NCBI GenBank assembly: GCA_963576725.1
Contig: OY755252.1
Coordinates: 23,395,655-23,459,654, forward strand
Reading direction: 5' to 3'
From: Azorinus chamasolen
Lineage: Eukaryota; Mollusca; Bivalvia; Cardiida; Solecurtidae
DNA length: 64,000 bases
The position numbers and the translations under genes were made by a program. The notes under the pieces are model-generated. The model searched no databases. It worked only from the letters and a program-made list of their open reading frames with translations, and had not been told where the DNA came from. This document shows positions 34,193 through 46,054 of the stretch, piece after piece. Every line of letters begins with the position of its first letter. The first letter of the stretch is position 1.

Positions 34193-35120
34193 CCCTTCTC
34201 TTGCTGAATTTTAAAATACATTTCTCCTTCTTTACCCATGCCCTGTTGTATAATTACATATACAAGTATTTCGCTGTACAATCCCTGCTGTGGAGTGCAC
34301 TGGTTGCACACTCAACTTGTGATTTACAAACTTCGTAGAATTATTGGACATACCCATTTTCTCACTTTGTTCATCAAATATATAAAACAATTCATTAAAA
34401 AGGGATATGATCCTGTATTATTACAACATACTGCATGTTTGGTTGTGAACCCTTTTACAGTTGGCAATCACGCTGGCCTCTTTGCATGTACGCCGACAAG
34501 AAGGTTTAGTACTCTATGAAGGCGACCTCTTAAATCCAGAAATGGAAGGAGAACGTCGGATATCTGTACTATTTCATTTTTGTCGTACCCTTTATTACTT
34601 TTCTACAGTTACTCTGTTTGCAGCTCAATCATTGAGTACACTAGCGATAGGTGGATACAGTATGTTCAATTAAATGTTTTTTTTGTTATACATGCACTTT
34701 ACCACTGTATTTGCTGTCGCGGTTGTTGTAGATTAGTCGGAGAGGGGATACGTTTATTTACACTGTTTGTCTTTTAGGATGGGGATGGAATAAGGGTGAG
34801 GTTGGGCGCCCATAAACCGGTTTAAACCCCCGGTGACTTTTGTCACTGACCGTTCCAAGGCGGTACTTCCATCTTCCTCCTATTGAATGTTTGTTTTGTC
34901 TTTGTGCGTCTCTTGTTGTTTTTTCTACCCATGTACATTTGCTGTTTCCTTGTGTTGCTGTTCGGGCGAGTGTTTGTTCTGTATGTGGTATTTCCTGCAT
35001 GACTCATTTTTGTACTTGTAAATAGTGCAGACCCTGATGAGACAGCTCCTGCGGGAGCTGTCTCATCTGGGTCTTCACTATTAACAGGTACATATATTGA
35101 CGTGAATAGCAAGCGAAGGG
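34193..35120. mobile_element. TTAA-MITE, F family, split by an R-type insertion
   Basis: TTAA at 34189-34192 and 35121-35124. The left part (34193-34320) and right part (35014-35120, with palindrome GACAGCTCCTGCGGGAGCTGTC) together equal an intact F element in the orientation of 22158. Non-coding. Confidence 0.85.
34321..35013 (+). mobile_element. R-type retroposon-like insertion, long form
   Basis: Inserted in the F MITE with candidate duplication ACTTGT (34315-34320 and 35014-35019). The right part (34744 on) is the R body: GGATACGTTTATTTACAC, GGGATGGAATAAGG, CGGTTTAAACCCCCGG, GTGACTTTTGTCAC and GACTCATTTTTGTA. The left ~420 bp is unrecognised. No inverted ends. A 70-codon frame at 34461-34673 is not convincing. 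Confidence 0.6.
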
Positions 35121-35124
35121 TTAA

Positions 35125-35385
35125 CATTGATCTTTATAAAAGCTTTTTATGATGTTGGTGAACATACCTAGTATTTATATCAATATCCCGAATTCGATTG
35201 CATGCGTTACTCGAATGTATTAATATATCCTTGTTAATAGATACTATACATCCACTACTATTAGTTCGTTGTCTATAAGGATTTTCGAGCTTTTATGTCT
35301 CTACAAAGTGGTGTGAACACTGTATCCGTTTTCCGCACCTTCAAGTGGTGGGCGAGTCTCCAGAATTGCCTTTCAGAACGTATGT
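35125..35385. other. unassigned stretch
   Basis: No gene or repeat recognised. Confidence 0.4.
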
Positions 35386-35637
35386 ACGTCACAACAACAG
35401 GTGTTAAGGGCTCGCCAAGAGACCATAGTGTTATTATATTTTCTGGTCCTTTTGGGATCATCAGTTTCAATGGTTTTAGTAATGGAAATTGAATAGCGCT
35501 TAACAGTTTGTACTAGCCGACGTAAATAGTGTTGCACTTTTATTAACTGCCCATTAACAGACTCAATTAAACAAAGTCTGACTTTTTCTCTATCTCAATA
35601 GCACTTTTGATTTCGAAGGATCCACTACTTTAGAATT
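35386..35637 (+). repeat. Q repeat, diverged copy
   Basis: GTCACAACAACAGGTGTTAAG, TATTTTCTGGTCCTTTTGGG, GTTGCACTTTTATTAACTGC and GATTTCGAAGGATC follow the Q order; the GGCGGCCGT part is missing. Confidence 0.7.
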
Positions 35638-37052
35638 TAATATTTATCGTACAAGTATACCGACATGATGATTTAATGTTATTCTAATATTCTACGTAGT
35701 CAGTCAATAGGATTAATTCAATTCAACACTTCTCTCGTTATTCCGTTCGGTCTTGGTAAGGGGCCAAAAGAACAATAAGTATATATACAACCACAGGCAG
35801 TTTGAAGCGAGATATGGGGATTCATGCATTTCAGCTCATCCCTTGGCCACTATTAGAATAGATAGTCTGTTTAAAAGTAGGGCAGTAGAATGCAAATGGG
35901 ACACAGGGTGCAATGTCTAACAAAGGTAAGACACACTGCAACAATCTACGCATTGCAGTCACTATTTTGTAAACCTATCTAAGTAGGTGAAAATTTCACA
36001 ATGGGAGTTCACTGATCCGATCTCCATAAAAGTACTTATCCCTTTACTCAATCAATATTTATGCAAGAAATAATTACATCGTGAATATTAATTAACACAT
36101 AGACACAGAAATCGTTGACCATGAGAGAAACTGTAGAATCATATCACCAATATAGCATATGCCAACAAGGGCAGACCCTACAGATCTGTTTGCAAAGGCG
36201 TAGATATGCGTATGTATGGAGTAAATTGGTCGTGTTATACCCTCAGCACCCAAATAGAAGCACTGGTGTCAGTATACCAGATCTGGGTTTGAATAGATAT
36301 CCAGCCGTGAACCATTGATTTGCATGGAGTAGGCAACCGAATTGGTGATTCCAAGAGCGGTGGCGTTCTTGTCACTGCTTTATGTCTAAACCATTTTTAA
36401 TCGCCTAGTAATCAAATGTACATGGGTTACCATTGTCCATTCAGTGAGAAAGGCTTTTGATTGGTGGATGGTTTTGAGTGAGTGATGGTGTAGACCTTGA
36501 GCTGGGTCTACCTACACTGTTTGTAGATGCCAGGAATACCTGTTTCTGCATCTGTAAATGGTAACTATTATTTAAATTGAAATAGTGCAAAGCACTGACG
36601 TCAATGATAGTACACCATTCTGTTCGTACTGTGCAGTGCGTGGGCAATAATCGTGACCATGTCAAGTAGTACTCATTCTATTCTCATTTTCAATTGCTAC
36701 TACTTGAAGTGAACTATTGTGTCAATGGTATGTCTAATAAATGAACATCTTAAGCATATACCGGTATTTAAAAGTACACTTGTTACGTATGATTGGTACA
36801 TGGTTTGTACTACGCTAATGAAAGAGCATTCAGTTCAGGAACGACTGCAAAGTAAAACTATTTTGAAACAACAGCATGTGATTAATTGCATTCGTTCATG
36901 AAACACTTTGTCTTGGAATACTCTTTAGAAGTTAACAACCATTCCAAAATTTAACGGTACCATTGCAGACAAATTCTTTCGTTTTTCTGAATGATCTAAT
37001 TTGTTTTAGTATTGCACTTAAGTATTCAATTTTATTGACAGCTATTGAGAAT
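35638..37052. other. gene-free stretch with J-family remnants
   Basis: 36054-36225 keeps J-family blocks (AAGAAATAATTACATCGTGA, GGGCAGACCCTACAGATC, GTTTGCAAAGGCG) with the palindrome lost. 36470-36560 has another fragment (ACACTGTTTGTAGATGCC). No gene. Confidence 0.45.
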
Positions 37053-37056
37053 AACG

Positions 37057-37275
37057 CAGGAAAGGTCGTCTAAACCAAATCTAAATGTGGAATAAAAATC
37101 AATCTTGGAGACAGGAAGTAGCTAATTGGAGGGTGGAAACCATGCATGCATAAAGTTCCTCTCCCCTAGGATGTTTCAGCATGACGTTCATCCTGCAAAA
37201 AGCAACCACCTGCCTTAAAGTATCTAAGTGTCTTAATTATTCTCAACTAGAATTCCGGTTTAGATGGTTGGATTG
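37057..37275. mobile_element. pogo-like MITE, CTAAACCGG subfamily, degenerate
   Basis: Left CAGGAAAGGTCGTCTAAACC, right AGAATTCCGGTTTAGATGG...ATTG then TA. Core ATAAAGTTCCTCTCCCCTAG is decayed; the stem AGCAACCACCTGCC is present. Confidence 0.7.
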
Positions 37276-37277
37276 TA

Positions 37278-37887
37278 CCGGTATATATGTATGTGCAATA
37301 TAACATTTTGTTGATTTCTAAGTGGACATTAAACAGATTATGCGCTCACAATTAGAATGGAACACCTTGGTATTTATTACTACTCAATGGAATGCGTAAA
37401 CATTCCGTAAATTAATTCATATTACCTGGAAACAAATAGAATTAAAATATGTTTAATGTGTCTGAACGTGTTCGACCTTGCGTGGTTTTTATTTGGCAAT
37501 CTATGAGCACATTTCCGCGCTCAGTTCTATATCGTCTCAACAGTAATCGCTCACTGGCGTTCGCCCTGGAGAAGATTTTTGATGTGTATATATATTAACA
37601 CTTCGCCCGCTATTCGAGAGCTAACTTGCAATACTTTGCAAACAGGTATTTGTATGGCGAACGCCTAAAGGTTGTATAACACACCCATGGCTATTATACG
37701 AATATCTCAATTTATTGCTGCAGGCATTATTTTGGGGTTTAGCTCTTAGAACTAATATAGTACAAATTCCATTGAGTAATTGGTACATATGGTTGATTAA
37801 ATATCAAAAAAAAAGAAAAACAGTCTCGGTTGCTATACACAGATTTACATAAGCTGCCAAATTAATATCTGAAATAAATTGCAGTTA
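37278..37887. other. unassigned stretch
   Basis: No gene or repeat recognised. Confidence 0.4.
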
Positions 37888-37891
37888 TTAA

Positions 37892-38080
37892 ACCTTTCCC
37901 TTAACGCATTTGCAAACAGAGTATACCCACATCAGAGCCGTCTGGTCTGCTTGCTAATATATTTTTATAGATCTATTTCTTTAGTTTATAAAATAGCTCT
38001 AATGTTCCACCTTATATATTTCATTATATTTATATTTTGTCCATGAATATTCTTGTAATAAATATTGAATAGGGAAAGCG
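37892..38080. mobile_element. TTAA-MITE, E family, reduced
   Basis: 189 bp between TTAA at 37888-37891 and 38081-38084. GCAAACAGAGTATACCCACA and CAGAGCCGTCTGGTCTGC remain of the palindrome; the end is GGGAAAGCG. Confidence 0.75.
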
Positions 38081-38084
38081 TTAA

Positions 38085-38804
38085 ATGAAATGGTGTCTGT
38101 GCCATCGATGGTATTGCTTCGAACGAAAAAAACAAAGTTATGTATGACTCCAAACTTGACAAATGCGATCACACCAACGTAGACATATCTGTCATCTGCT
38201 CTTATAGTTTTACCACGTAGCTGATTTACGTTCCACTGTAAATTGGAATTGTATGAAGATAGACGGGAACCGTTGAAATAATGAATTTATATTAAGCTCC
38301 AGAGCTTTCTCATTGCTGCGAAAATCAACATTGTGCACGATCGAGTAGCGGTCATTACAAAATAAGGTTAAAATATTCAGTCTGCAGTACATATATTGTG
38401 AAAGTTGGAGATCCTTCTTAAGCAAAAGTAGCAATAATCACACGCTACATCTGGAAATTACAACAGTAAGATTATGCCAGGCAAGTACGTAACCATACAT
38501 ACTCATATCGTGTTAAAGAACAGTTAAAACAGTTCATTGTTACTCCATATTGCAAGGGTTTAATACGTAATTGCTGTTTACTTCGAACTTAAAGGGATAG
38601 CCTCTACTTACAACGCATGTTAAAAATCCCTAAAATACATTAAACGTTTATTTGCTCAAAGGACCCGATGTTATTTAACAATTCTTCCGGTTGCGTTTTA
38701 GTTTCGTTTACTGTTTGACATAGGTCAATCATATTCCGTTGTACTGCAAAAATGATAAGTATCTATGAACTAGTTTATTTTTATCTTATGGACGTCGATG
38801 TAAG
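38085..38804. other. gene-free stretch with a Q fragment
   Basis: 38389-38440 (GTACATATATTGTG, GGAGATCCTTCTTAAGC) is a short Q-repeat end on the minus strand. No gene. Confidence 0.45.
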
Positions 38805-38808
38805 TTAA

Positions 38809-39050
38809 CCCTTCGCTTGCTATTCACGTCAATATACCTACCTGTAAATAGTGAAGACCCAGATGAGACAGCTCCTGCAGGAGCTGTCTCATAAGGGTCT
38901 GCACTAATTACAAGTTGATTGTGCAACCAGTGCACTCCACAGCAGTGATTGCACAGCGAAATACTTGTACACAGTGAATATATATGTAAATATACAACAG
39001 GGCATGGGTAAAGAAGGGGAAATGTATTTTAAAATTCAGCAAGCGAAAGG
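38809..39050. mobile_element. TTAA-MITE, F family, intact (reference copy)
   Basis: 242 bp between TTAA at 38805-38808 and 39051-39054. CCCTTCGCTTGCTATTCACG to CAGCAAGCGAAAGG. Palindrome GACAGCTCCTGCAGGAGCTGTC within GTAAATAGTGAAGACCCAG / AAGGGTCTGCACTAATTAC. Confidence 0.9.
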
Positions 39051-39293
39051 TTAAAATTGACATATTTCATAATAATGTTTGAATATAAGAACTACGAAGG
39101 GTTTTGAAAATGTTATTGAAAATACGTATTTATTGTACGGACTAGCACTTTACTTTCTGATGCAGTTTCGATTGCAAATCCTATCAATACCTTACATAGA
39201 TTACTAGCAGTTGCTAACATCATTTCTAACCTATGCCGACATGTGAAACATACGGTCCTGGTTTAAATAATTCCAAGTTTATACAGTAAAACT

Positions 39294-39445
39294 TCTCTAA
39301 AACTGAGTTCTAAAGAAGATAAGAATTTAATACTTTGAAGTAGATGACTGATAGAGGCGCTTTATGCATGCCTTTCACTCAGTAGTATGCTGCCAATGTT
39401 GATATTTATACTAAATTGAACGTCCGTTTTAGAGACGTTTTACTG
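39294..39445. mobile_element. pogo-like MITE, CTAAACCGG subfamily, internally deleted
   Basis: 152 bp flanked by TA. Left CAGTAAAACTTCTCTAAAAC, right CGTTTTAGAGACGTTTTACTG. Most of the central hairpin is missing. Confidence 0.8.
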
Positions 39446-39605
39446 TAGCATGTGAAATGAAGACGCAGAACTTTAAACTTCTTTTGGTCGTTTCTATTTA
39501 TCTGTCTATGTGTGGCAACAAACAATGACTGATCATCTAGCACTGACACATCACATTAGTTTCTGTTTCTGATTGTCTGGCTGGTGTGTTGTTTATTTTT
39601 CAATA

Positions 39606-39784
39606 CAGTGAAACGCATCTAAACCGGAATGCTAGTAGTGAAGGATTTATATACTTTTAGGACGATGGCTGCTTAATGCTCCTAGAGGAGTTTCATATAC
39701 GACTTTCACTCTGCATTGAGATGCCACCTATCTCCAAAATCGATATTTATACATACTTTAACGTCAGGTTTAGCGGTATTAATG
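39606..39784. mobile_element. pogo-like MITE, CTAAACCGG subfamily
   Basis: Left CAGTGAAACGCATCTAAACC after TA; core TGCTCCTAGAGGAGTTTC; right CGTCAGGTTTAGCGGTATTA with ACTG decayed. Confidence 0.7.
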
Positions 39785-40384
39785 TCGAAATATTTGGGAA
39801 ATAAACATGTCAAACACCATACAATAAATGCTTCAATACACTGTATGAAGTAAGTCTTAGGCATGTTTATGAAAACAGTTCAATCTCTATGGTATATCAA
39901 ATAAAGTATTATGATAAATAGAAAAGGAAAATCTTATTTTATCTATTCCAATATGTCCTTGAAATAATGGATTGAATACTTGATCCATGTACCACCACTC
40001 GTTTACGTCCGACGAACCATTTACTTATCACGTCGTTATTTCTTGCATACATTTTTATGCGGAAAGGGATTAAATAGCAAATGTGGGAGCTTGCTGCATA
40101 ACATTAAAGTTTGTGTATTCAATCAATGTGCGTGACTGTATTAACAATTTAGGTGCTCAATATCCACGAAATAACTACTAACATCGTGAATATGTATAAG
40201 CCGAATTCTCATAATGTTGACTTTTCAAGGAAATGTTTGCTTTGACACAAAATGTAAAATTAGATCTATATCATGTCACGAACAACCGTAGCAGACCCTA
40301 ATCAGACGGCTCCTATAGGAGCCCTCTGATCTGGGTCTACCCTGTTTGCAAATGCATAAAAAGGCTTTTATATAAGGGAAATAA
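39785..40384. mobile_element. J-family TTAA-MITE remnants
   Basis: Around 40150-40384 the J blocks occur in order: ATCGTGAATATG, CTTTTCAAGGAAATG, TAGATCTATATCATG, then ATCAGACGGCTCCTATAGG (perfect GCTCCTATAGGAGC at 40309-40322), GATCTGGGTCTACCC and TTTGCAAATGC, with a decayed GGGAAA end. The upstream part has only a stray GGAAAGGGATTAA end near 40075. Confidence 0.55.
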
Positions 40385-40879
40385 TATGTCTCTTCAATCA
40401 ATGAATATACCTGTATCAGTTGGTCGTATTATAATGGGTTTCCTGTATTCAGTTATTTTGCAATTCAGTGCTCGTTACAGCATGTGGAAGATGTCGACCA
40501 GGGTCTTGATATGTGTCAGTCAGCATTGTGACAGAAATGAAATTAAAAAGAAAACTTCCTCACAAAAAATCGTCAGCTATGAACCTCAACGGCACCAATC
40601 TTACGTCTAGCGAAGCCAGATCAAATGTTTTTTTACACGTGTGAGCTTCGTCTCTACATAGATGCTCCAGTTCGTAGGCAAAGCGCCAGTCGTCATTTTG
40701 TTTGAATTGAACCATTGTTTAGGATGATTTGCCTAGATAACTTAATTAGTTAAACATAACTATATAGCCACGCTTCGCGATACGTATAGTATCGTTAACA
40801 TTTAGTTTAAAATTGTTCTTTATTCCTCCAACAAGCCAATAGTTGTGTTTACAGAAGAACTAGGCTGAAACATGCGATC
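40385..40879. other. unassigned stretch
   Basis: No gene; the 74-codon frame at 40386-40610 has no motifs. Confidence 0.4.
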
Positions 40880-41004
40880 ATTTATTTATTGAACATAGGC
40901 GTCTTTAATAGCAGATCGCTCCTTAATGCAGGTCAAACTACCACTCGCCTTACAGACCCGTAATTATAGCTCGTTATGATGGTCATTTAAGACAAGTTCT
41001 ACTG
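40880..41004. mobile_element. pogo-like MITE fragment, TTAAGCGG-related
   Basis: Right end CATTTAAGACAAGTTCTACTG then TA. Inner GCTCCTTAATGCAGGTC and ACCACTCGCC are recognisable. The left terminus is lost. Confidence 0.6.
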
Positions 41005-41997
41005 TACTCAATACAATCAGGCATTATAAGCGATTAAATTTATGACATTACGTTGCTATTTGAATAATATTAATTCTGAATTATCTCCTTTATCTAAATA
41101 TGTACGAATGATATTACAAATCAGATACAGATCAATTTAACATTATACTACAAAATAGTTGTTTTTGATTGGGTTTGATCAAATCCGGTGAATCTGAATT
41201 TGTTATGGCTCAAATGCATGGATGTTCCGTTATGAGGTTTGTGGTCTGCTTTGCATTTGCAAACAGTTCGGATCGTATTTGTTTTATTTGTATTGGGGTG
41301 TTAGGTAGTATTCAGGTCATATCGCAACTGCCAGCTAATTACAAGTAAACGAAGACCACAGAGGGTTTCCGTGTATGGAAAAAATCGATTTGCATTGTTT
41401 TGTGCACAGCTGAACACAAGTGTAGAGCCACCGATCTGTCGCAAGCCAGCTTGAAAGATTCCTCACATGAAAAATCCAAATGTCCACGCCGGGTATAGAT
41501 CGTGATGAGACGCCAAATTGATATGCATCTCATCACTCCAATGCGGACCAAGTTGTTAATATAGCTAGGGGCGTAGCTAACGATACACCCTTACGCGATT
41601 GGGTAACGTCAATCTGAAAATGTGAAAAAGGTAGTATGGCCAAAATGGTACAAAATCGAACTAAGGGAGAAATATTTGTTAAACGTTCAGTATTGTCATT
41701 TAAGTTTTCACCCATTCCTCCGTATTGTCGCTTTTGATACCTCTGTAAATGTCTCCTTTTGAAACCGTTGTAATAAAGAGAGCAATCGCCGTTGAAGCAA
41801 ACTCCCTATTTATCACAATGGTTTGAAAACTACACAATTGTCCCGGGGAGCATGCCCCCGGACACCTATAGCCACGTTGTGTTACATTTGGGTTCGCTAC
41901 GCTTCTGGACTAGCAGTACAATGTTTTATACAGAGCTGTGGTATAACAAGGCTACGGCAGTGCCGTCATTTATTCCAGTACTATTCCTACAATAATA
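41005..41997. other. gene-free stretch with a G-family hairpin
   Basis: 41735-41835 carries a G-type middle (CCTCTGTAAATGTCTCC, TAATAAAGAGAGCAATCG, CTATTTATCACAATGG) without clear TTAA ends. Otherwise nothing recognised. Confidence 0.4.
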
Positions 41998-42002
41998 TTT
42001 AA

Positions 42003-42230
42003 TATGTAAGAAATAATGACGTCATTAGTATTAACTATATTAATATGTTATAATAGAGCATGGACACATGAACATTTGTCCATTGAAGAAAGTGCAGAAT
42101 CGTATCTACATGTATAGTATTACATAAGCAAACAGAGCAGGCCATGATCAGATGGCTCCTATGGTAGCCACCTGATCTGGGTTCGCTCTGTTTGCAAAGG
42201 CTTAGACAGACGTATTTATGGAGTAAATGG
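42003..42230. mobile_element. TTAA-MITE, J family
   Basis: 228 bp between TTAA at 41999-42002 and 42231-42234. GCAAACAGAGCAGGCCATG, ATGGCTCCTATGGTAGCCAC and CTGATCTGGGTTCGCTCTG form the foldback. TATGGAGTAAATGG precedes the right TTAA. Confidence 0.75.
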
Positions 42231-42234
42231 TTAA

Positions 42235-42877
42235 AGAAAGCCTTCCTGATCTTATATTGAGGGGACATATCACAAAACATATTTTCTGGTGTAAGCCACT
42301 AGCATCGATGGGTTCAACAAAGTGCGCTGACCCTGGTCAGAGGGACTCTGCCTTTGTAATGTTTAAGGAACACTGGGCACAAACAGGTTATTTGTATCAC
42401 AGACATTGACTGCCAATCATATACTATTACTCACGCATTAGGAAAGTACTTCTCATATATAATATTTGTTGATTCTAATGCACTAGACATTCATACCAGT
42501 AACATAGAAAGGTTTTTTTCCTTCAATGTTCATATATTCAACAGCTCTGGTTATGAATTATAGTGTCTCAAGTTAAATATTTCAAATCATTTTGTTTAAC
42601 TTTTTCCCTGTTTAATGTAAGAAATAACATTATGAATACCTATCAGCTAAATTGTTACAATGACATGCGTACACAGGACGTTTTGGGGGTAAGTTTATGT
42701 AGTCAGAGCTATCAAAATTTCCATCAGCAAATACAGCAGACCCTGACCAGGCAGCTCCTATAGGAGAGCGCACTGTGTTTGCAAGGCAAGGGCCTGACAA
42801 TGTGAAATATGGTGGAATGGGGGTAAAGTTTCGTCCATAAAATTTGAAAGACATGCACACTGTCCATTTAAGGAATA
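42235..42877. other. anchor segment and degenerate J element
   Basis: 42240-42360 is an anchor copy (ATTGAGGGGACATATC, AAACATATTTTCTGGTG, GGGTTCAACAAAGTGCG). 42600-42800 keeps J blocks (TAAGAAATAACATTATG, GCAGACCCTGACCAGGC, AGCTCCTATAGGAG). Confidence 0.5.
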
Positions 42878-43083
42878 CAGTAAAACCCACCTACACCTGA
42901 CGTTCGATTTAGAATAAGTATATGTATTGGAGACAGGTTGAGGCTTAATGCAGGGTAGAAGTAATGCCGAAAGCTCCTACTAGTAGAGTTGTTTGCCTGA
43001 CTTTCACCCTGCGATAAGTAATCACCTGCATAAAAGTATCTAAATTCTTCTCTACCAGAATTCCGGTTTAAAGGCTTTTATTG
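42878..43083. mobile_element. pogo-like MITE, CTAAACCGG subfamily
   Basis: 206 bp. Left CAGTAAAACCCACCTACACC, right AGAATTCCGGTTTAAAGGC...TATTG. Core GAAAGCTCCTACTAGTAGAG. Left target TA; the right flank is decayed to CA. Confidence 0.75.
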
Positions 43084-43344
43084 CACTTTCATTCTTACTG
43101 CAGGAGATGTTCGTCAAGTTTTTCTTTAACCCTTATCAAACTACTCACCAGATGACTCGCATTCACCAACAGTTCGTATCCAGGCAGTTTGGCGTCTCAT
43201 CAGGAACCAAGCTATTTGACACTAGCTGAAATGTATCTTAAAAGCCTGATCGAATCAGTAATCATAATTGAACTAAGTCCAACGTTAAACAGTCCTTGTT
43301 GTATTCACATCGAGGTTAAAGTTAAATAGATAATCTTACATGAG

Positions 43345-43460
43345 TGTTCGTGAGTATTTGATTTATTAAATGAGTCTTTTTAAAACGATAAAAAAACAGC
43401 TTTTGCGGGTTTGTTATCGTTTTAAAAAGACGAATTTAATAAATACAATAATCAATGATT
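43345..43460. repeat. foldback with ~40-bp arms
   Basis: TATTTGATTTATTAAATGAG...TTTTTAAAACGATAA pairs with TTATCGTTTTAAAAAGACGA...TTTAATAAATACAATA around a loop containing ACAGCTTTTGCGGG. No target duplication was established. Confidence 0.8.
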
Positions 43461-44400
43461 CTATTTATAACATTGGCATTTAGTTAATAGTTTCTCAAAC
43501 GTTTGAGCTATGACAACTTGTCGATTACTCCCCCAACAGGTAGTCAACATTGCAGCGGATTTTAGCAGCTGTTTCTTTTTTACAGATGGGTAGTCCTACA
43601 GGCTAAGACCAGTGCTGTTTTCTGCTGGTTATAACGTCAACTATATAAACGTTTTAGATAACCACATAAATGAAACATTTAACCCCCATCTTTTCCATAT
43701 TATGTAAGGCAACTGATCATAATCGTATTTTGGAACTGGTCCCCTTTTCAGATATACGGGTCACAGGAAGCAAAATATGTGCTGGTATAAGAAGAGATGT
43801 CTTGTTACAGATAGGTAAGACCAGCGTTGCGTTCTGCTGCTAATAACGAACGTGCGACTATGTAAACAAGTTGATAACAACATAAATGAACCGTTTCAAC
43901 AGGAATGCACATGTACTTTGCAAATATCTAACCCGGGACATAAACCTTATGCACACAATCGTAAACTTACATCAATGAGATATAGTATAACGTCCTTTAT
44001 CTGGCACTTATCACCACTCGCATTTCCAGTGATGATATTAGGAGTAACATAATGTATTAACAAGATTCACACAGTTTAACAGTCGGCCAAGATTCCTGTA
44101 CGACAACACATGATACCAGATCATAATGTGACCAGACTTTACGTTTTCACATCGGTGTTAGACATCCCTTCAACTGTGCATTAACCTAAACATTTCAAAT
44201 AATTATCCAACATTCAAAGATTTTCTAATTTACCGTAAGCATTCAATAATTGTTTTTAAAGAAAAGTGCAATATGACAGACAGTGCAGACACTGACAAGC
44301 GGGGTGTTCTAATTCTGCATCTACATTGTATCTACACGGTCAACGGCCGATATGCAATTGCTCTGCTATTAGTATGGATTGTCGCGCAAGTGTTGTAATA

Positions 44401-44841
44401 CAGTAAAATCCCTCCATAACGGCCACTAAATTGTGTTAATTAGTTGGTATTTAGGGCAGATGGCTGATGAACGCAAGGTGAAAGTAAAACAGAACGCTCC
44501 AATAGGAGCGTTCTGTTTTACTTTCACCTTGTTTTAACCCTTTCCCTCATATAAACGTGTGTTCACGCATTTGCAAACAGAGTAGACCCATTTTAAAGGG
44601 CTCCTAGATGAGCCGTCTGATCAGGGTCTGCTCTGTTTGCTAATAAAATTTTATAGATCTGTTTCTTTACTTTTTAAAACGTCTACAATGTTCCACCTTC
44701 CATATTTCTGTTTTGTTATGAATATTCAGTAGGTATTGAAATTTGGTCTAAATACAGAACAGGGAAAGGGTTAAGCATTCACCTGCCTTTAACACAAACT
44801 ACTTGATGTAATTTAGTGACCGTTATAGAGAGGTTGTACTG
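44401..44841. mobile_element. pogo-like MITE, TATAACGG subfamily, with nested E MITE
   Basis: Left CAGTAAAATCCCTCCATAAC, right GTTATAGAGAGGTTGTACTG. TA at 44399-44400 and 44842-44843. The paralogous empty site in copy 2 (GTGTTGTAATAATACATC near 52967) has one TA, so the boundary is exact. Core GAACGCTCCAATAGGAGCGTTC. Confidence 0.95.
44538..44770. mobile_element. TTAA-MITE, E family, nested
   Basis: 233 bp between TTAA at 44534-44537 and 44771-44774, within CTTTCACCTTG...TTAAGC of the host MITE. Related uninterrupted copies (58295-58486) read CTTGCTTTAAGC here. GCAAACAGAGTAGACCC, GGCTCCTAGATGAGCC and CAGTAGGTATTGAAATTTGG. Confidence 0.95.
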
Positions 44842-45266
44842 TAATACATTTAGGCATTATCGCAAAACTATAACCACTATTTAGGGAACAGAACAGTGAT
44901 AAAATTTACATACAGTTTGGATCCAAATGAGGCACCCAATAACTCGTTCCACAGTGTTTTAGACACTCTAATCATGCATTTGGAAGGGAATGAATGAAAA
45001 CTTTATCAGAATTAAAGAAGATGGCAACCTTGCAATGCTCATATATACGCATGTGGAGTCTTAAATGTGAAACAATGTATGTATACCGTGAATCCGTTAC
45101 CTATGTTTTATACGTTACATCTGCAAAGCTATGTACTCGTTGTATGCTTGTTTCCAATGTGATGCTGTCAAGTGATCAATCGATTCTATCAAATAACTGG
45201 CAAACTATTGACCTAATGTTACACAGCTTCTAATTACCCAGCGTCGCGTCTGGATGTTCGAGTCTA

Positions 45267-45446
45267 CAGTAGAACCTTTCTTAAGCGGTCATCATAAATA
45301 TGTCTAAGTATGCGTCTGTATGGCAGGTTGAAGCTTAATACAGTTCGAAAGGACTACCGAAAACTCCTATATGAGCAACTACTTTTTTTAATACTTCTAT
45401 ATTCGATGAATAAATAATAAGTGAACGCTTAAGACAGGATCTACTG
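45267..45446. mobile_element. pogo-like MITE, TTAAGCGG subfamily (copy 1)
   Basis: 180 bp flanked by TA. Left CAGTAGAACCTTTCTTAAGC, right CGCTTAAGACAGGATCTACTG. Present at the paralogous position in copy 2 (53404), so it predates the duplication. Confidence 0.9.
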
Positions 45447-45502
45447 TAGTCGTGTTTAGCAGAAGAAAGCTTAATGATGAAGACGTACTGAGATGTGTTA
45501 TA

Positions 45503-45670
45503 CAGTAACCTCCTCTATTGCGACCAGCAAAACGGGGCATACTTCACAGTGGCAAAGGCAGGTGGTAGCTGAATGCAGGAACTGTCTGCATAAAGTTCGT
45601 CCTGAATTAAACAGCCGCATGCTATAAAGACACCCATGTTTATTCATTAAGTGGGCGCATTAGAGGGGTT
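45503..45670. mobile_element. pogo-like MITE, AATGCGACC subfamily, right end lost
   Basis: Left CAGTAACCTCCTCTATTGCG after TA; right GCGCATTAGAGGGGTT without ACTG. Core reduced to GGAACTGTCTGC. It sits at the same TA as a different subfamily in copy 2 (53847). Confidence 0.8.
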
Positions 45671-46054
45671 CAAGAACAAAGATGGCAAGTATAAATGTTT
45701 ATAGTTTCTGAAAGACTCATTAACTTTTGATAAATCCAAGTTAATCGTGACCAATTGCTATGATCCTCTACATGGTTTTATTAGACTGATATCTCATAGT
45801 TTCTTTTGACGACTATAGACAGCGTTCAAACATTAATTTCAGGTAGGTTCTGTTTTACACAGGTTTGCAAAGTACGTTTTCAAACAAAACAAAATACTAG
45901 AAATTCTTTACTACCTGTTGGAATGTGTGCAAAATGCTCTTACTTTTGAAATATACCAACAGGAATCAACTACAAGTGTAAAGGGTTAAATGTATTTGTA
46001 CTCGTTGTTCCCCTTTTATGAGGTGTGAACACTTACCTAGCTAACTCGACTTAA

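Noticed and set aside
43345..43460. Possible TA- or TTAA-MITE
   Set aside because: Arms are clear but neither end motif nor target duplication could be established, so it is listed only as a foldback.
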